Assembly (NCBI RefSeq): GCF_034674885.1
Contig: NZ_JAUCDS010000012.1
Location: 1 to 64,000, forward strand
Length of the DNA stretch: 64,000 nt
Reading direction: 5' to 3'
Origin: Castellaniella sp034674885
GTDB lineage: Bacteria; Pseudomonadota; Gammaproteobacteria; Burkholderiales; Burkholderiaceae_B
Shown here: positions 53,541 to 62,047 of the stretch, in pieces
Numbering within the stretch: the first letter of the stretch is position 1
How the letters are laid out: every line of letters begins with the position of its first letter
Program-made: the position numbers and the translations under genes
Notes under the pieces: model-generated
Seen by the model: the letters and a program-made list of their open reading frames with translations, nothing else
Databases searched by the model: none
What the model was told of the DNA's origin: nothing

Positions 53541-54395
53541 TTGAAAGTCGTTCATTCCATCGAAGACCTGCGTGACCAGCTGCGAGGTCAGTTGCGCGTC
53601 GCTTTCGTCCCTACCATGGGCAATCTGCATGCCGCCCACCTGTCGCTGATGCGATTGGCCCGCCAGCATGGCGACCCGGTGGTGGCCAGTATTTTCGTCA
53701 ATCGCCTGCAGTTCGCCCCCAACGAGGATTTCGACCGCTATCCGCGCACGCTGGCGGAAGACATCGAAAAGCTGGAAGGCGAGCGCGACGTCTATGTGCT
53801 GTTCGCCCCGGACGAGCGCGAACTCTACCCAGAGCCGCAGAACTTCCGCATCCAGCCCAGCGACGCCCTGGGAAAGATCCTGGAAGGTGAATTCCGCCCG
53901 GATTTCTTCATGGGCGTCAGCACCGTGGTGCTGAAGCTGTTTTCCTGCGTGCAGCCGCGTGTGGCGGTATTCGGTAAAAAGGACTACCAGCAGCTGATGG
54001 TGGTGCGGGCCATGTGCCGGCAGTTCCAGTTGCCGGTGGAAATCCTGGCGCACGAAACCGTGCGTGATGCCGACGGCCTGGCGCTGTCTTCGCGCAACCG
54101 TTTCCTGTCGACCCAGGAGCGCGCCGAGGCGCCTCAGTTGTACGGCTTGCTGCAGCAGGTGCGCGACACGATCATCGGTGGCCAGGACGACAGCGCCGCC
54201 GTCGAATCCCGGGCCATGCAGATGCTGCGGGATCGCGATTGGGATCCGGATTACGTGGCAGTGCGCCGCCAGCGCGATCTCCTGCCCCCCAGTCAGGCCG
54301 AGATCCGCCAGGGCGAACCCCTGGTCGTGCTGGCGGCTGCCCGCCTGGGCAGCACGCGACTGATCGACAATCTGGAATTCCAGGTGGGCGCCTGA
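53541..54395 (+). CDS. panC: Pantothenate synthetase
   Basis: The 284-aa ligase has VAFVPTMGNLHAAHLSLMRLAR (HIGH-like, His30 and His33), SIFVNRLQFAPNEDFDRYPRT, FGKKDYQQLMVVRAM and the loop LALSSRNRFLS. It condenses pantoate and beta-alanine to pantothenate. The start is TTG 53541 with a GGAG site 7 bp upstream. panB and panD are not in the window. The last residues are followed by a long inverted repeat. Confidence 0.95.
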   Translation: MKVVHSIEDLRDQLRGQLRVAFVPTMGNLHAAHLSLMRLARQHGDPVVASIFVNRLQFAPNEDFDRYPRTLAEDIEKLEGERDVYVLFAPDERELYPEPQNFRIQPSDALGKILEGEFRPDFFMGVSTVVLKLFSCVQPRVAVFGKKDYQQLMVVRAMCRQFQLPVEILAHETVRDADGLALSSRNRFLSTQERAEAPQLYGLLQQVRDTIIGGQDDSAAVESRAMQMLRDRDWDPDYVAVRRQRDLLPPSQAEIRQGEPLVVLAAARLGSTRLIDNLEFQVGA

Positions 54396-54401
54396 AGCGC
54401 C

Positions 54402-54471
54402 CGCCCCCAGGGCGAGACATCACTGCCCCGGACGTCTGGCAGGCCTGACAGCTGCCGGGGGCCTGGGGGCG
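54402..54471. repeat. Inverted repeat after panC
   Basis: CGCCCCCAGG (54402-54411) and CCTGGGGGCG (54462-54471) form a perfect 10-bp inverted repeat with a 50-bp interval, in the gap before the LuxR-type gene. It could act as a terminator of panC or as a DNA cruciform; no T-run follows. Confidence 0.4.
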
Positions 54472-54499
54472 TGACAGAATCCCCGCATCAAAACGAAAA

Positions 54500-54874
54500 A
54501 TGGGGACTGCCGTGACAATCATGGGTATGAATCCGGGGGGCGCGCAGGCGCGAGAGCCGATCATCCAGCGCCTGACGACGCGTGAACGCGAGGTCGCGGA
54601 CTACATCACCCGGGGGCGTTCCAACAAATACATTGCCGCCGAACTGGGTGTGTCACAGCGCACGATAGAGGCCCATCGGGCGCGTATCTTCATGAAGGTC
54701 GGCGTGCGCAATGCAGTTGAACTCACACAGCATTACGCGCGCTGGAACCTGTTCCGCCCCGACGAACAGGCCCGGGTGTCGCAGCATGGCGCCGTGCGCC
54801 AGCGCCAGCACCCGGCACGGGTGCCGCAGGCCGGATCAGCGTGCGGCGCAATGCTGGGGCGGCTGGGACGATAG
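54500..54874 (+). CDS. Stand-alone LuxR-type HTH protein
   Basis: The 124-aa protein contains only a LuxR/FixJ C-terminal HTH (about 22-80): RLTTREREVADYITRGRSNKYIAAELGVSQRTIEAHRARIFMKVGVRNAVEL. No receiver or autoinducer domain precedes it. The tail is Arg/Gln-rich. Possible starts are ATG 54500, GTG 54512 (better GGGGA site) or ATG 54521. Its 3' end overlaps the convergent lipoprotein gene by 39 bp. Target genes are unknown. Confidence 0.72.
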   Translation: MGTAVTIMGMNPGGAQAREPIIQRLTTREREVADYITRGRSNKYIAAELGVSQRTIEAHRARIFMKVGVRNAVELTQHYARWNLFRPDEQARVSQHGAVRQRQHPARVPQAGSACGAMLGRLGR

Positions 54875-55495
54875 TTCCGTGATCGGGTCCAGGTCGGCCT
54901 GACGGGTCAGGCGGGATTCCAGCAGCGGCACCTGGCCGTTCAGGCGCGTGACCCGCAGCACGTTGGATGTGCTGAATTCCAGGCTGGCCCGGGCCTGTTC
55001 GCCGGTTTGCAGGACGATGCGCACCGGGTCCGTGCCCGTCAGAAACCAGCAGCCCAGGCTGGTGCGGGCGGGCCCGCTGCCATTCACCGGCGTATTGCGG
55101 GCGCGCCATTGGCCATCGGGGGCCAGGGTCAGGGTCATGCGGCTGGGCGGGCATTGGCTGCCGTCCATGCAGGCGATGGTGCCCAGGTAGGTGCGGGTAT
55201 CGGCCAGTTCCTGGGGCAGGGCCTGCGTGCTGGCGCTGGGGGCCGGGCTATCGCCTGCGGCCGTCCCGGCTGCCGGCGACGTGGATTTCTGACCCTGGCC
55301 ACCAAAGCCCAGCTGCAGCTGGGACGGTGCCTGGGTCGTGGCGTCTCCTTGTGCGCGGTGCAGGGCATCGGACGTCGTGTTTTCACGCGGGGTGTCGTAG
55401 TAGCCCGGTGCTTGTTGCTGGGCGCAGGCGCCCAGCAACAACAGCAGGCTCGGGCCCAGCAGGCGGGTCAGGGAAATGGCAATGGGGCGCGGCAT
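54836..55495 (-). CDS. Putative lipoprotein with META/NlpE-like C-terminal domain
   Basis: The 219-aa protein has a signal peptide with lipobox LLGAC, a low-complexity region and a C-terminal beta domain from about 95: TRTYLGTIACMDGSQCPPSRMTLTLAPDGQW, RTSLGCWFLTGTDPVRIVLQTGEQARASLEFSTSNVLRVTRLNG. The IACMDGSQCPP motif with paired Cys resembles NlpE/META-type envelope-stress lipoproteins. The function is not assigned. It is divergent from the prepilin peptidase gene. Confidence 0.72.
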   Translation of the reverse strand: MPRPIAISLTRLLGPSLLLLLGACAQQQAPGYYDTPRENTTSDALHRAQGDATTQAPSQLQLGFGGQGQKSTSPAAGTAAGDSPAPSASTQALPQELADTRTYLGTIACMDGSQCPPSRMTLTLAPDGQWRARNTPVNGSGPARTSLGCWFLTGTDPVRIVLQTGEQARASLEFSTSNVLRVTRLNGQVPLLESRLTRQADLDPITELSSQPPQHCAAR

Positions 55496-55557
55496 GACGG
55501 TATCGGTCGGATGGGCGAAAACGCCATTCTACGCATTTGCGGCCCGCTTGGGCAGGA

Positions 55558-56277
55558 ATGATCACCGAGATGGCTGATGGCGGCTGGGCCGGGCTGGCCA
55601 TGATCGGGGTGACGATCCTGTGCGCAGGCGCGGGGCTGGGGTTCGCATCCTGGGCGCGAGAATACGACGCCCGCCTGCAGGCCGGCGCTTTGCCCGACAT
55701 GTGCACACTGTGGCGGGCGGCGCATCGGGCCTACCGTCGACCTTTTCGGCGGGGGCGCAGCGGCTGGGGCGCCGTGGCGGCAGGTGGCCTGGCGGCCTGC
55801 CTGCTGACGCAACAGGGCTGGGCCGGCCTTGCGCCCCTGTTGCTGGGATTGGGCCTGGCGGTATTGGCCTGGCTGGATGGGTACAGCGGCCTGCTGCCGG
55901 ACGCCCTGACACTGCCCTTGATGGCAGCAGGCTGGTGGCTGGGATCGCTGGGCCTGGCAGATGCGCTGGGCGCCTCTGTCGCAGTGTGGCTGGGCCTGGC
56001 GGTATTTGCCGGGCTGTATCGCCGGCTGCGTGGCCGCGACGGCTTTGGGGGTGGGGACGTCAAGTGCCTGGCCATGCTGGCGGGCTGGCTGGGCTGGCCC
56101 GCCGCGCTGACGATTCTATGGTGGGCCAGCATCCTGGGGTTGCTGGATTGGGCCTGCCGTCCAGGGCAGCGACAGGGCGCGCGACCTTTTGGCCCGTACC
56201 TGGCGGTGGCGGCCTGCCCCTGGATCCTGTGGCCCGAGGCCATCGCGACCGGGATGATCCGACTGGGCTGGATGTGA
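55558..56277 (+). CDS. pilD: Prepilin peptidase (A24 family), shortened N-terminal region
   Basis: The 239-aa integral membrane protein keeps the two aspartate motifs of type IV prepilin peptidase: WLDGYSGLLPDALTLPLM and GFGGGDVKCLAMLAGWLGW. The usual N-terminal methyltransferase region with its zinc-binding CPxC pairs is missing; the corresponding segment (DARLQAGALPDMCTLWRAAHRAYRRPFRR) has a single Cys. It may be a peptidase-only or partially decayed enzyme. ATG 55558 is chosen; ATG 55570 and TTG 55537 are possible. It precedes coaE, as pilD often does. Confidence 0.8.
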   Translation: MITEMADGGWAGLAMIGVTILCAGAGLGFASWAREYDARLQAGALPDMCTLWRAAHRAYRRPFRRGRSGWGAVAAGGLAACLLTQQGWAGLAPLLLGLGLAVLAWLDGYSGLLPDALTLPLMAAGWWLGSLGLADALGASVAVWLGLAVFAGLYRRLRGRDGFGGGDVKCLAMLAGWLGWPAALTILWWASILGLLDWACRPGQRQGARPFGPYLAVAACPWILWPEAIATGMIRLGWM

Positions 56278-56367
56278 CGTACACGTGCCGTGCACGTCGG
56301 GGCTTCGGTTCCCGGGCCCGTTCCCTGGGGTAAAGTCATGTTTTCACCTGATGGGCGAGATGCGCAC

Positions 56368-57000
56368 ATGTTTTCGATCGGCCTGACGGGCGGGATCGGG
56401 TCCGGCAAGACCCAGGTAGCCGATTGGCTGGCCCAGTGGGGGGCAGCCGTGATCGACACCGACAGGATCGCCCACGAATTGACGACCAGCGCGGGGGCCG
56501 CCATCGAACCCCTGCGCCAGGCCTTCGGCCCGGCCGCCATCACGGCGGATGGCCGGCTGGATCGCGGCTGGATGCGCGATCGGGCGTTCGCCGACCCGGA
56601 TGTCCGGCAGCGACTGGAAGCCATCCTGCATCCGCTGATCGACCAGGCGGTGCGCGCGCAGGCCGATCGGGCGCAGGGGCCGTATCGGGTCTACGTGGTG
56701 CCGCTGCTGGTCGAATCGGGGCGCTGGCGTGATCGCGTGGACCGCATCTGCGTCGTCGATTGCGATCCGGCCACGCAGGTCCGCCGGGTGCAGGGCCGCA
56801 GCGGGCTGACGCCGGAGACCATTGAGCGTATCATGTCCGCTCAGGCTTCCCGGGAAGACCGCTTGGCCGTTGCCGACGACATCATCGTCAACGATGGCGC
56901 CACCGATCTGGACGCGCTGCGCCGACGGTCCTGGTCCTGCCATCAGTCCTGGTGCGAACTGGCGTCCCGGTCGTCCCATGGATCGGCCATTCATGATTAG
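56368..57000 (+). CDS. coaE: Dephospho-CoA kinase
   Basis: From ATG 56368 the enzyme is 210 aa with the P-loop FSIGLTGGIGSGKTQVADWLAQWGAAVIDTDRIAHEL, followed by LHPLI, YVVPLLVESGRW and the lid VRRVQGRSGLTPETIERIMSAQASREDRLAVADDIIVNDG. It phosphorylates dephospho-CoA in the last CoA step, so it complements panC nearby. Longer in-frame starts (56290, 56338) add unconserved residues. It is followed by zapD after 6 bp. Confidence 0.94.
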   Translation: MFSIGLTGGIGSGKTQVADWLAQWGAAVIDTDRIAHELTTSAGAAIEPLRQAFGPAAITADGRLDRGWMRDRAFADPDVRQRLEAILHPLIDQAVRAQADRAQGPYRVYVVPLLVESGRWRDRVDRICVVDCDPATQVRRVQGRSGLTPETIERIMSAQASREDRLAVADDIIVNDGATDLDALRRRSWSCHQSWCELASRSSHGSAIHD

Positions 57001-57006
57001 GGTCTT

Positions 57007-57765
57007 TTGCGTGTGATTCTGTACGAGTACCCCTGTAATGAACGCGTACGCACTCTGCTCCGGGTAGAGTACCTGTTCGACCGCCTGTTCTATTTCGCGC
57101 GCGGCGAAGACGCGCATCATCACCAGATCGCCATGATCACGCTCTTCGACCTGCTGGACGTCTGTGAACGAGCCGACGTGCGCACGGCGGTCCTGCAGGA
57201 TCTTGACCGGCATCGCACGGCCCTGTCGGCCTTGCGCGAACACCCGGGTGTCGATCGCCCCACGCTGGACAACCTGCTGGACGAAATCCAGTCCGTGTCC
57301 GGTTCTCTGGCGGGCCAGGGGCGCATCGGCCAGTGCCTGCGCGATAACGAATGGCTGGCCAGCCTGCGCGGCCGGATCACCGTGCCGGGCGGATCCTCGC
57401 CCATCGACCTGCCTTCCTACTACGCCTGGCAGATCAAGCCCGCCGATGCGCGGGTGCGCGACCTGGGCGGCTGGATCGAACCCATCATGCCGCTGCATCG
57501 CGCCATGGCCTTGATCCTGCAGTTGCTGCGCGACGCGGGCGACGCCCGCGACCAGGTGGCCAGCCAGGGTGCCTACCAGGAAATGCTGGGTGGGAAAACC
57601 TTCCAGCTGCTGCGGGTCTGGGTAGATTCTCAGCAGGAAGTCTTCCCTGAAATCAGCGCCAACAAATACGTCATCTGGGTGCGGTTTTCCTCGCAGGACA
57701 ATGTCGTGAAGCCGCAGCCGGCCAATCGCGACATCGCCTTTCGCCTCGCCCGCTGCAACATCTAG
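57007..57765 (+). CDS. zapD: Cell division protein ZapD
   Basis: The 252-aa protein begins ILYEYPCNERVRTLLRVEYLFDRLFYF, the ZapD N-terminus, and has IKPADARVRDLGGWIEPIMPLHRAMALIL and FPEISANKYVIWVRF. ZapD crosslinks FtsZ filaments at the division site. The start is TTG 57007 (AGGG four bases away) or GTG 57013. In many relatives yacG follows, but here the next gene is an efflux adaptor after 11 bp. Confidence 0.94.
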   Translation: MRVILYEYPCNERVRTLLRVEYLFDRLFYFARGEDAHHHQIAMITLFDLLDVCERADVRTAVLQDLDRHRTALSALREHPGVDRPTLDNLLDEIQSVSGSLAGQGRIGQCLRDNEWLASLRGRITVPGGSSPIDLPSYYAWQIKPADARVRDLGGWIEPIMPLHRAMALILQLLRDAGDARDQVASQGAYQEMLGGKTFQLLRVWVDSQQEVFPEISANKYVIWVRFSSQDNVVKPQPANRDIAFRLARCNI

Positions 57766-57776
57766 GACTTCCCATC

Positions 57777-58967
57777 ATGATCGAATCCTCGACGCAGCCT
57801 GCGGGCCCGCGCCGCCGATTGTGGGTCTGGGCTGCGTCGTGCGCGGCCATCGCCCTGGCCCTCTGGCTGTTCTGGCCCAAAGGGGCGGAGCCCCCCGGCG
57901 GGCGAGGCTTCCGGGGCGGGGCGGGGCAGTCCACTCCGGTGTCCGTCGTCGAGGTCGTCTCCGGCCGGATCGACCGCACCTTGCGGGCGCTGGGCACGGT
58001 CACCGCGCCAGCGACCGTGACGATCCGTTCGCGAGTCGATGGGCCCCTGCAGTCCCTGCATTTCGCCGATGGTCAGTCGGTGCAGGCGGGTGATCTGCTG
58101 GCCGTGATCGACCCGCGCCCCTTCCAGATCCAGCTGCAGCAGGCCCAGGGCCAGCAGGCGCAGCATGCCGCCCAGCTGGAAAACGCCCGCCGGGATCTGG
58201 CCCGGTACGAACAACTCTTCAAGCAGGATTCGGTCGCCCGCCAGCAGCTGGATACGGCCCGCGCGCAGGTGCGGGAACTGCTGGGCCAGGCCAAGATCGA
58301 CCAGGCGGCCGTGGAGGACGCCCAGCTGCAGCTCGGCTATACGCAGATCACGGCTCCCGTGGCCGGCCGCCTGGGCCTGCGCAAGGTCGACGTCGGCAAC
58401 ATGGTGCATGCCTCGGATGCGGGCGGCCTGGTCGTGCTGACCCAGAATCAGCCCATCGACGTGCTGTTCTCCATCGCGCAGACCCGTCTGCCGGCTCTGC
58501 TCCAGGCGCGCCGCGCCAGCCCGGATCTGCAGACGCAGCTGATGGGCCAGGCAGGCGGCCCCGTGCTGGCCACCGGGCGGCTGATCGCGGTGGACAATCA
58601 GATCGACGTAGCCACGGGCACGGTGCAGCTCAAGGCCCGTTTCGACAATGCCGACGAATCCCTGTTTCCCAACCAGTTCGTGCAGGTGCGCTTGCGCCTG
58701 GGGCTGGAAGAAGGACTGGTGCTGCCTTTGCGAGCCGTGCAGCGCAGTTCGGCGGGCGAATATGTCTATCGAGTGGATGCCCAGGACAAGGCTCATGTCG
58801 TCGCGGTGGTGACGGGCGTGGATGATGGCAACCAGGTCGTGGTCGAATCGGGCGTGCAGGCCGGCGACCGCATCGTGGTCGAGGGCACGGATCGCCTGCG
58901 TGAGGGCAGCCTGGTCGAGGTCGTGGCGCCGCAGGCGGGGGACGCCTCGCAAGGCTCCGATTCGTGA
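57777..58967 (+). CDS. mdtA: RND efflux periplasmic adaptor (MdtA-like)
   Basis: The 396-aa protein has an N-terminal membrane anchor (WAASCAAIALALWLF) and a HlyD/AcrA adaptor fold. The lipoyl halves are VTIRSRVDGPLQSLHFADGQSVQAGDLLAVIDPRPF and ITAPVAGRLGLRKVDVGNMV. Between them is a helical hairpin (QLENARRDLARYEQLFKQDSVARQQLDTARAQVRELLG). A C-terminal membrane-proximal domain (LVLPLRAVQRSSAGEYVY) follows. It links the two RND pumps downstream to an outer-membrane channel. The stop overlaps the next start. Confidence 0.93.
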   Translation: MIESSTQPAGPRRRLWVWAASCAAIALALWLFWPKGAEPPGGRGFRGGAGQSTPVSVVEVVSGRIDRTLRALGTVTAPATVTIRSRVDGPLQSLHFADGQSVQAGDLLAVIDPRPFQIQLQQAQGQQAQHAAQLENARRDLARYEQLFKQDSVARQQLDTARAQVRELLGQAKIDQAAVEDAQLQLGYTQITAPVAGRLGLRKVDVGNMVHASDAGGLVVLTQNQPIDVLFSIAQTRLPALLQARRASPDLQTQLMGQAGGPVLATGRLIAVDNQIDVATGTVQLKARFDNADESLFPNQFVQVRLRLGLEEGLVLPLRAVQRSSAGEYVYRVDAQDKAHVVAVVTGVDDGNQVVVESGVQAGDRIVVEGTDRLREGSLVEVVAPQAGDASQGSDS

Positions 58968-61900
58968 ATCTCTCGCGCCCGTTCATCCTGAGGCCTATCG
59001 CCACGCTGCTGGCGATGGTGGCCTTGGCGCTGGCCGGCTTCATGGGGTATCGGGAACTGCCGGTGTCGGCTTTGCCGCAGGTGGACTTCCCCACCATCCA
59101 GGTGACCACGCTGTACCCGGGCGCGGGGCCGGATGTGATGACGGCCCTGGTGACCTCGCCCCTGGAACGCCAGTTCGGCCAGATGCCGGGGCTGTCGCAG
59201 ATGCTGTCCACCAGTTCGGGCGGGTCCTCGCGCATCACTCTGCGCTTCGACCTGGGGCTGTCGCTGGACGTGGCCGAACAGGAAGTGCAGGCCGCCATCA
59301 ATGCGGCGTCGAACCTGCTGCCCTCGGACATGCCGTCGCCGCCGATCTACCGCAAGGTCAACCCGGCCGACGCACCGGTGATGACCCTGGCGGTGACATC
59401 GCCCACGCTGCCACTGGATCAGGTGCGCGATCTGATCGAAGTGCGGGTGGCGCAGAAACTGTCGCAGATCGGCGGCGTGGGCCTGGTCAGCGTGACCGGC
59501 GGGCAGCGGCCCGCCGTGCGCATCCAGGTTGATCCCCAGGCGCTGGCCGCGCACAAACTGACGCTGGCTGACGTGCGCCGCGCCGTGACCCAGGCCAACG
59601 TCAATCAGCCCAAGGGCAACCTGGACGGCCCGCAGCGCTCGCTGACCATCAGCGTCAACGATCAGCTGAAGGACCCGGCCGAATATGAACGCCTGATTCT
59701 GGCCTACGAGAACGGTGCGCCCCTGCGCCTGGGCGATGTCGCCCAGGTGCGCCGGGATGCCGAGAACCTGTACCAGGCGGCCTGGTTCGACCGTACGCCG
59801 GCGGTGTTGCTGAACATCCAGCGCCAGCCCGGCGCCAACGTCATCCAGGTGGTCGACCGGATCGAGGAACTGCTGCCGGGATTGCGCCAGACCCTGCCTA
59901 CGGGCGTGGACCTGCAGGTGGCATCGGATCGCACGCACACCATCCGCGATTCGGTTGAACACGTGCAGATCGAGATGCTGCTGGCCATTGCGCTGGTGGT
60001 GGCCGTCACCTTCGTGTTCCTGCGCACCTGGCGGGCTACGCTGATTCCGGGCGTGGTGGTGCCGTTGTCGCTGATCGGCACTTTCGGCCTGATGTATCTG
60101 CTGGGCTTCAGCATCAATAACCTGACCCTGATGGCGTTGACGATCGCCACCGGGTTCGTGGTGGACGATGCCATCGTCATGATCGAGAACATCGCCCGCC
60201 ACATCGAGGAAGGCGAGAACGCCCTGACGGCTGCCCTGCGCGGTGCGCGGCAGATCGGCTTTACCCTGGTGTCGCTGACCGTATCGCTGATCGCCGTGCT
60301 GATTCCCCTGCTGTTCATGGCCGACGTGGTGGGGCGGCTGTTCCGGGAATTTGCGGTGACGCTGGCAGTGGCGATTCTGTTGTCCCTGCTGATCTCCCTG
60401 ACCTTGACGCCGATGATGTGCGCCCGCATGCTGCGCCCCGAAACCGAAGAGCAGCACGGTCGTTTCCTGCAGCAGGCAGGCCGCATGATGGACAGCCTGG
60501 TCGCCTGGTATGACCGGGGTCTGCACTGGGTGCTGGCCCACCAGCGGGCCACGCTGTGGTTCGCCGTGGGCACGCTGGCCGTCACGGCCGCGCTGTATGC
60601 CGGCATCCCTAAAGGCTTTTTCCCGCAGCAGGATACCGGGGCGATCCAGGCCATCACGCAGGGGCCGCAGACAGCCTCGTTTGCCGTCATGTCGCGCCTG
60701 CAGCAGGATGCCGTGGCCCGGGTGCTGCAGGACCCGGCCGTGGCATCAGTCACGTCCTTCATCGGCATCGACGGCGACAACACCACCCTGAACACCGGGC
60801 GGCTGCAGATCACCCTGAAGTCGCTGACCGATCGTGGAGAACGCGCCGATGCCGTGATCGACCGGCTGAACCAGGCCTTGCACCCGGTCGTCGGCCTGCA
60901 GGTCTGGCTGCAGCCCGTGCAGGAACTCTCGGTCGAGGACCAGGTCAGCCGCGCGCAATTCCAGATGACCGTGTCCAGCCCCGACGATGCGGCGCTGGGG
61001 CTTTGGGCGCCGCGCCTGGTCCAGGCCATGCAGGATCTGCCCCAGCTGCGCGACGTGGCAGGCGACCTGCAGGACCGGGGACTGGCCCTGTCGGTGCAGG
61101 TGGATCGGGATGCCGCCGCACGATTGGGGGTGACGCAGGCTTCCATCGACGATGCGCTGTATGACGCCTTCGGGCAGCGCCTGATCTCCACGATCTACAC
61201 CCAGTCGGCCCAGTACCGCGTGGTGCTGGAGGCCGATGCCGCCTTCACGGACGGCGGGCCGCAGGCCCTGGCGCAGATCCACGTGCCCACGGCCGATGGC
61301 GGGGTGACGCCGCTGGCGACCGTCGCCCGCTTCGTGCCGGGCGTCGCGCATCTGGCGGTGCAGCGCCTGGGACAGTTCCCGGCGACGACAGTGTCCTTCA
61401 ACCTGGCGCCGCAGGCCGCGCTGTCCGATGCCGTGCAGGCCATCGAATCGGTCCGCGCATCGCTGGGCGTGCCCGATTCCGTGGATATCCAGTTCCAGGG
61501 GGCGGCGCAGGCGTTCCAGGCGTCGCTGTCCAGCACCCTGTGGCTGCTGCTGGCTGCCGTGGTCACCATGTACATCGTGCTGGGCGTACTGTACGAAAGC
61601 CTGATCCATCCGGTCACGATCCTGTCCACGCTGCCATCGGCCGCGATTGGCGCCTTGCTGGCGCTGTGGATTGGGGGGATCGAGCTGGACATGATCGGCG
61701 TGATCGGCATCATCTTGCTGATCGGCATCGTGAAAAAGAACGCCATCCTGATGATCGACTTCGCCCTGGATGCCCAGCGCGAGCGCGGGCTGGGGCCGCA
61801 GGCGGCCATCCACGAGGCAGCGCTGCTGCGCTTTCGCCCGATCCTGATGACGACGCTGGCGGCGTTCTTCAGCGCCATTCCCCTGATGCTGGCGACGGGG

Positions 61901-62047
61901 TCGGGCGCAGAGCTGCGCCAGCCGCTGGGCCTGGCCATGGTGGGCGGCCTGTTGTGCAGCCAGTTGCTGACGCTGTTCACCACGCCGGTCATCTATCTGA
62001 TGTTTGAACGCTTGGCCCACCGGCGGGCGGCTGCGGATCGGTCATGA
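58964..62047 (+). CDS. mdtB: RND multidrug efflux permease (MdtB-like)
   Basis: The 1027-aa inner-membrane transporter has RND motifs LSRPFILRPIATLLAMVAL, ELPVSALPQVDFPTIQVTTLYPGA, the proton-relay region VVDDAIVMIENIARHIEEG and GLMYLLGFSINNLTLMALTIATGFVVDD. The second half has VKKNAILMIDFALDAQ. It resembles MdtB of the MdtBC heterotrimer, which exports bile salts, novobiocin or similar drugs. The start is GTG 58964, overlapping the adaptor stop; the end overlaps the next permease as ATGA. Confidence 0.93.
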   Translation: MNLSRPFILRPIATLLAMVALALAGFMGYRELPVSALPQVDFPTIQVTTLYPGAGPDVMTALVTSPLERQFGQMPGLSQMLSTSSGGSSRITLRFDLGLSLDVAEQEVQAAINAASNLLPSDMPSPPIYRKVNPADAPVMTLAVTSPTLPLDQVRDLIEVRVAQKLSQIGGVGLVSVTGGQRPAVRIQVDPQALAAHKLTLADVRRAVTQANVNQPKGNLDGPQRSLTISVNDQLKDPAEYERLILAYENGAPLRLGDVAQVRRDAENLYQAAWFDRTPAVLLNIQRQPGANVIQVVDRIEELLPGLRQTLPTGVDLQVASDRTHTIRDSVEHVQIEMLLAIALVVAVTFVFLRTWRATLIPGVVVPLSLIGTFGLMYLLGFSINNLTLMALTIATGFVVDDAIVMIENIARHIEEGENALTAALRGARQIGFTLVSLTVSLIAVLIPLLFMADVVGRLFREFAVTLAVAILLSLLISLTLTPMMCARMLRPETEEQHGRFLQQAGRMMDSLVAWYDRGLHWVLAHQRATLWFAVGTLAVTAALYAGIPKGFFPQQDTGAIQAITQGPQTASFAVMSRLQQDAVARVLQDPAVASVTSFIGIDGDNTTLNTGRLQITLKSLTDRGERADAVIDRLNQALHPVVGLQVWLQPVQELSVEDQVSRAQFQMTVSSPDDAALGLWAPRLVQAMQDLPQLRDVAGDLQDRGLALSVQVDRDAAARLGVTQASIDDALYDAFGQRLISTIYTQSAQYRVVLEADAAFTDGGPQALAQIHVPTADGGVTPLATVARFVPGVAHLAVQRLGQFPATTVSFNLAPQAALSDAVQAIESVRASLGVPDSVDIQFQGAAQAFQASLSSTLWLLLAAVVTMYIVLGVLYESLIHPVTILSTLPSAAIGALLALWIGGIELDMIGVIGIILLIGIVKKNAILMIDFALDAQRERGLGPQAAIHEAALLRFRPILMTTLAAFFSAIPLMLATGSGAELRQPLGLAMVGGLLCSQLLTLFTTPVIYLMFERLAHRRAAADRS

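Noticed and set aside
50943..54053. Long minus-strand frame joining the MFS gene to the antisense of scpA and panC
   Set aside because: Only the part from 52376 onward is MFS-like; the rest is antisense to scpA and panC.
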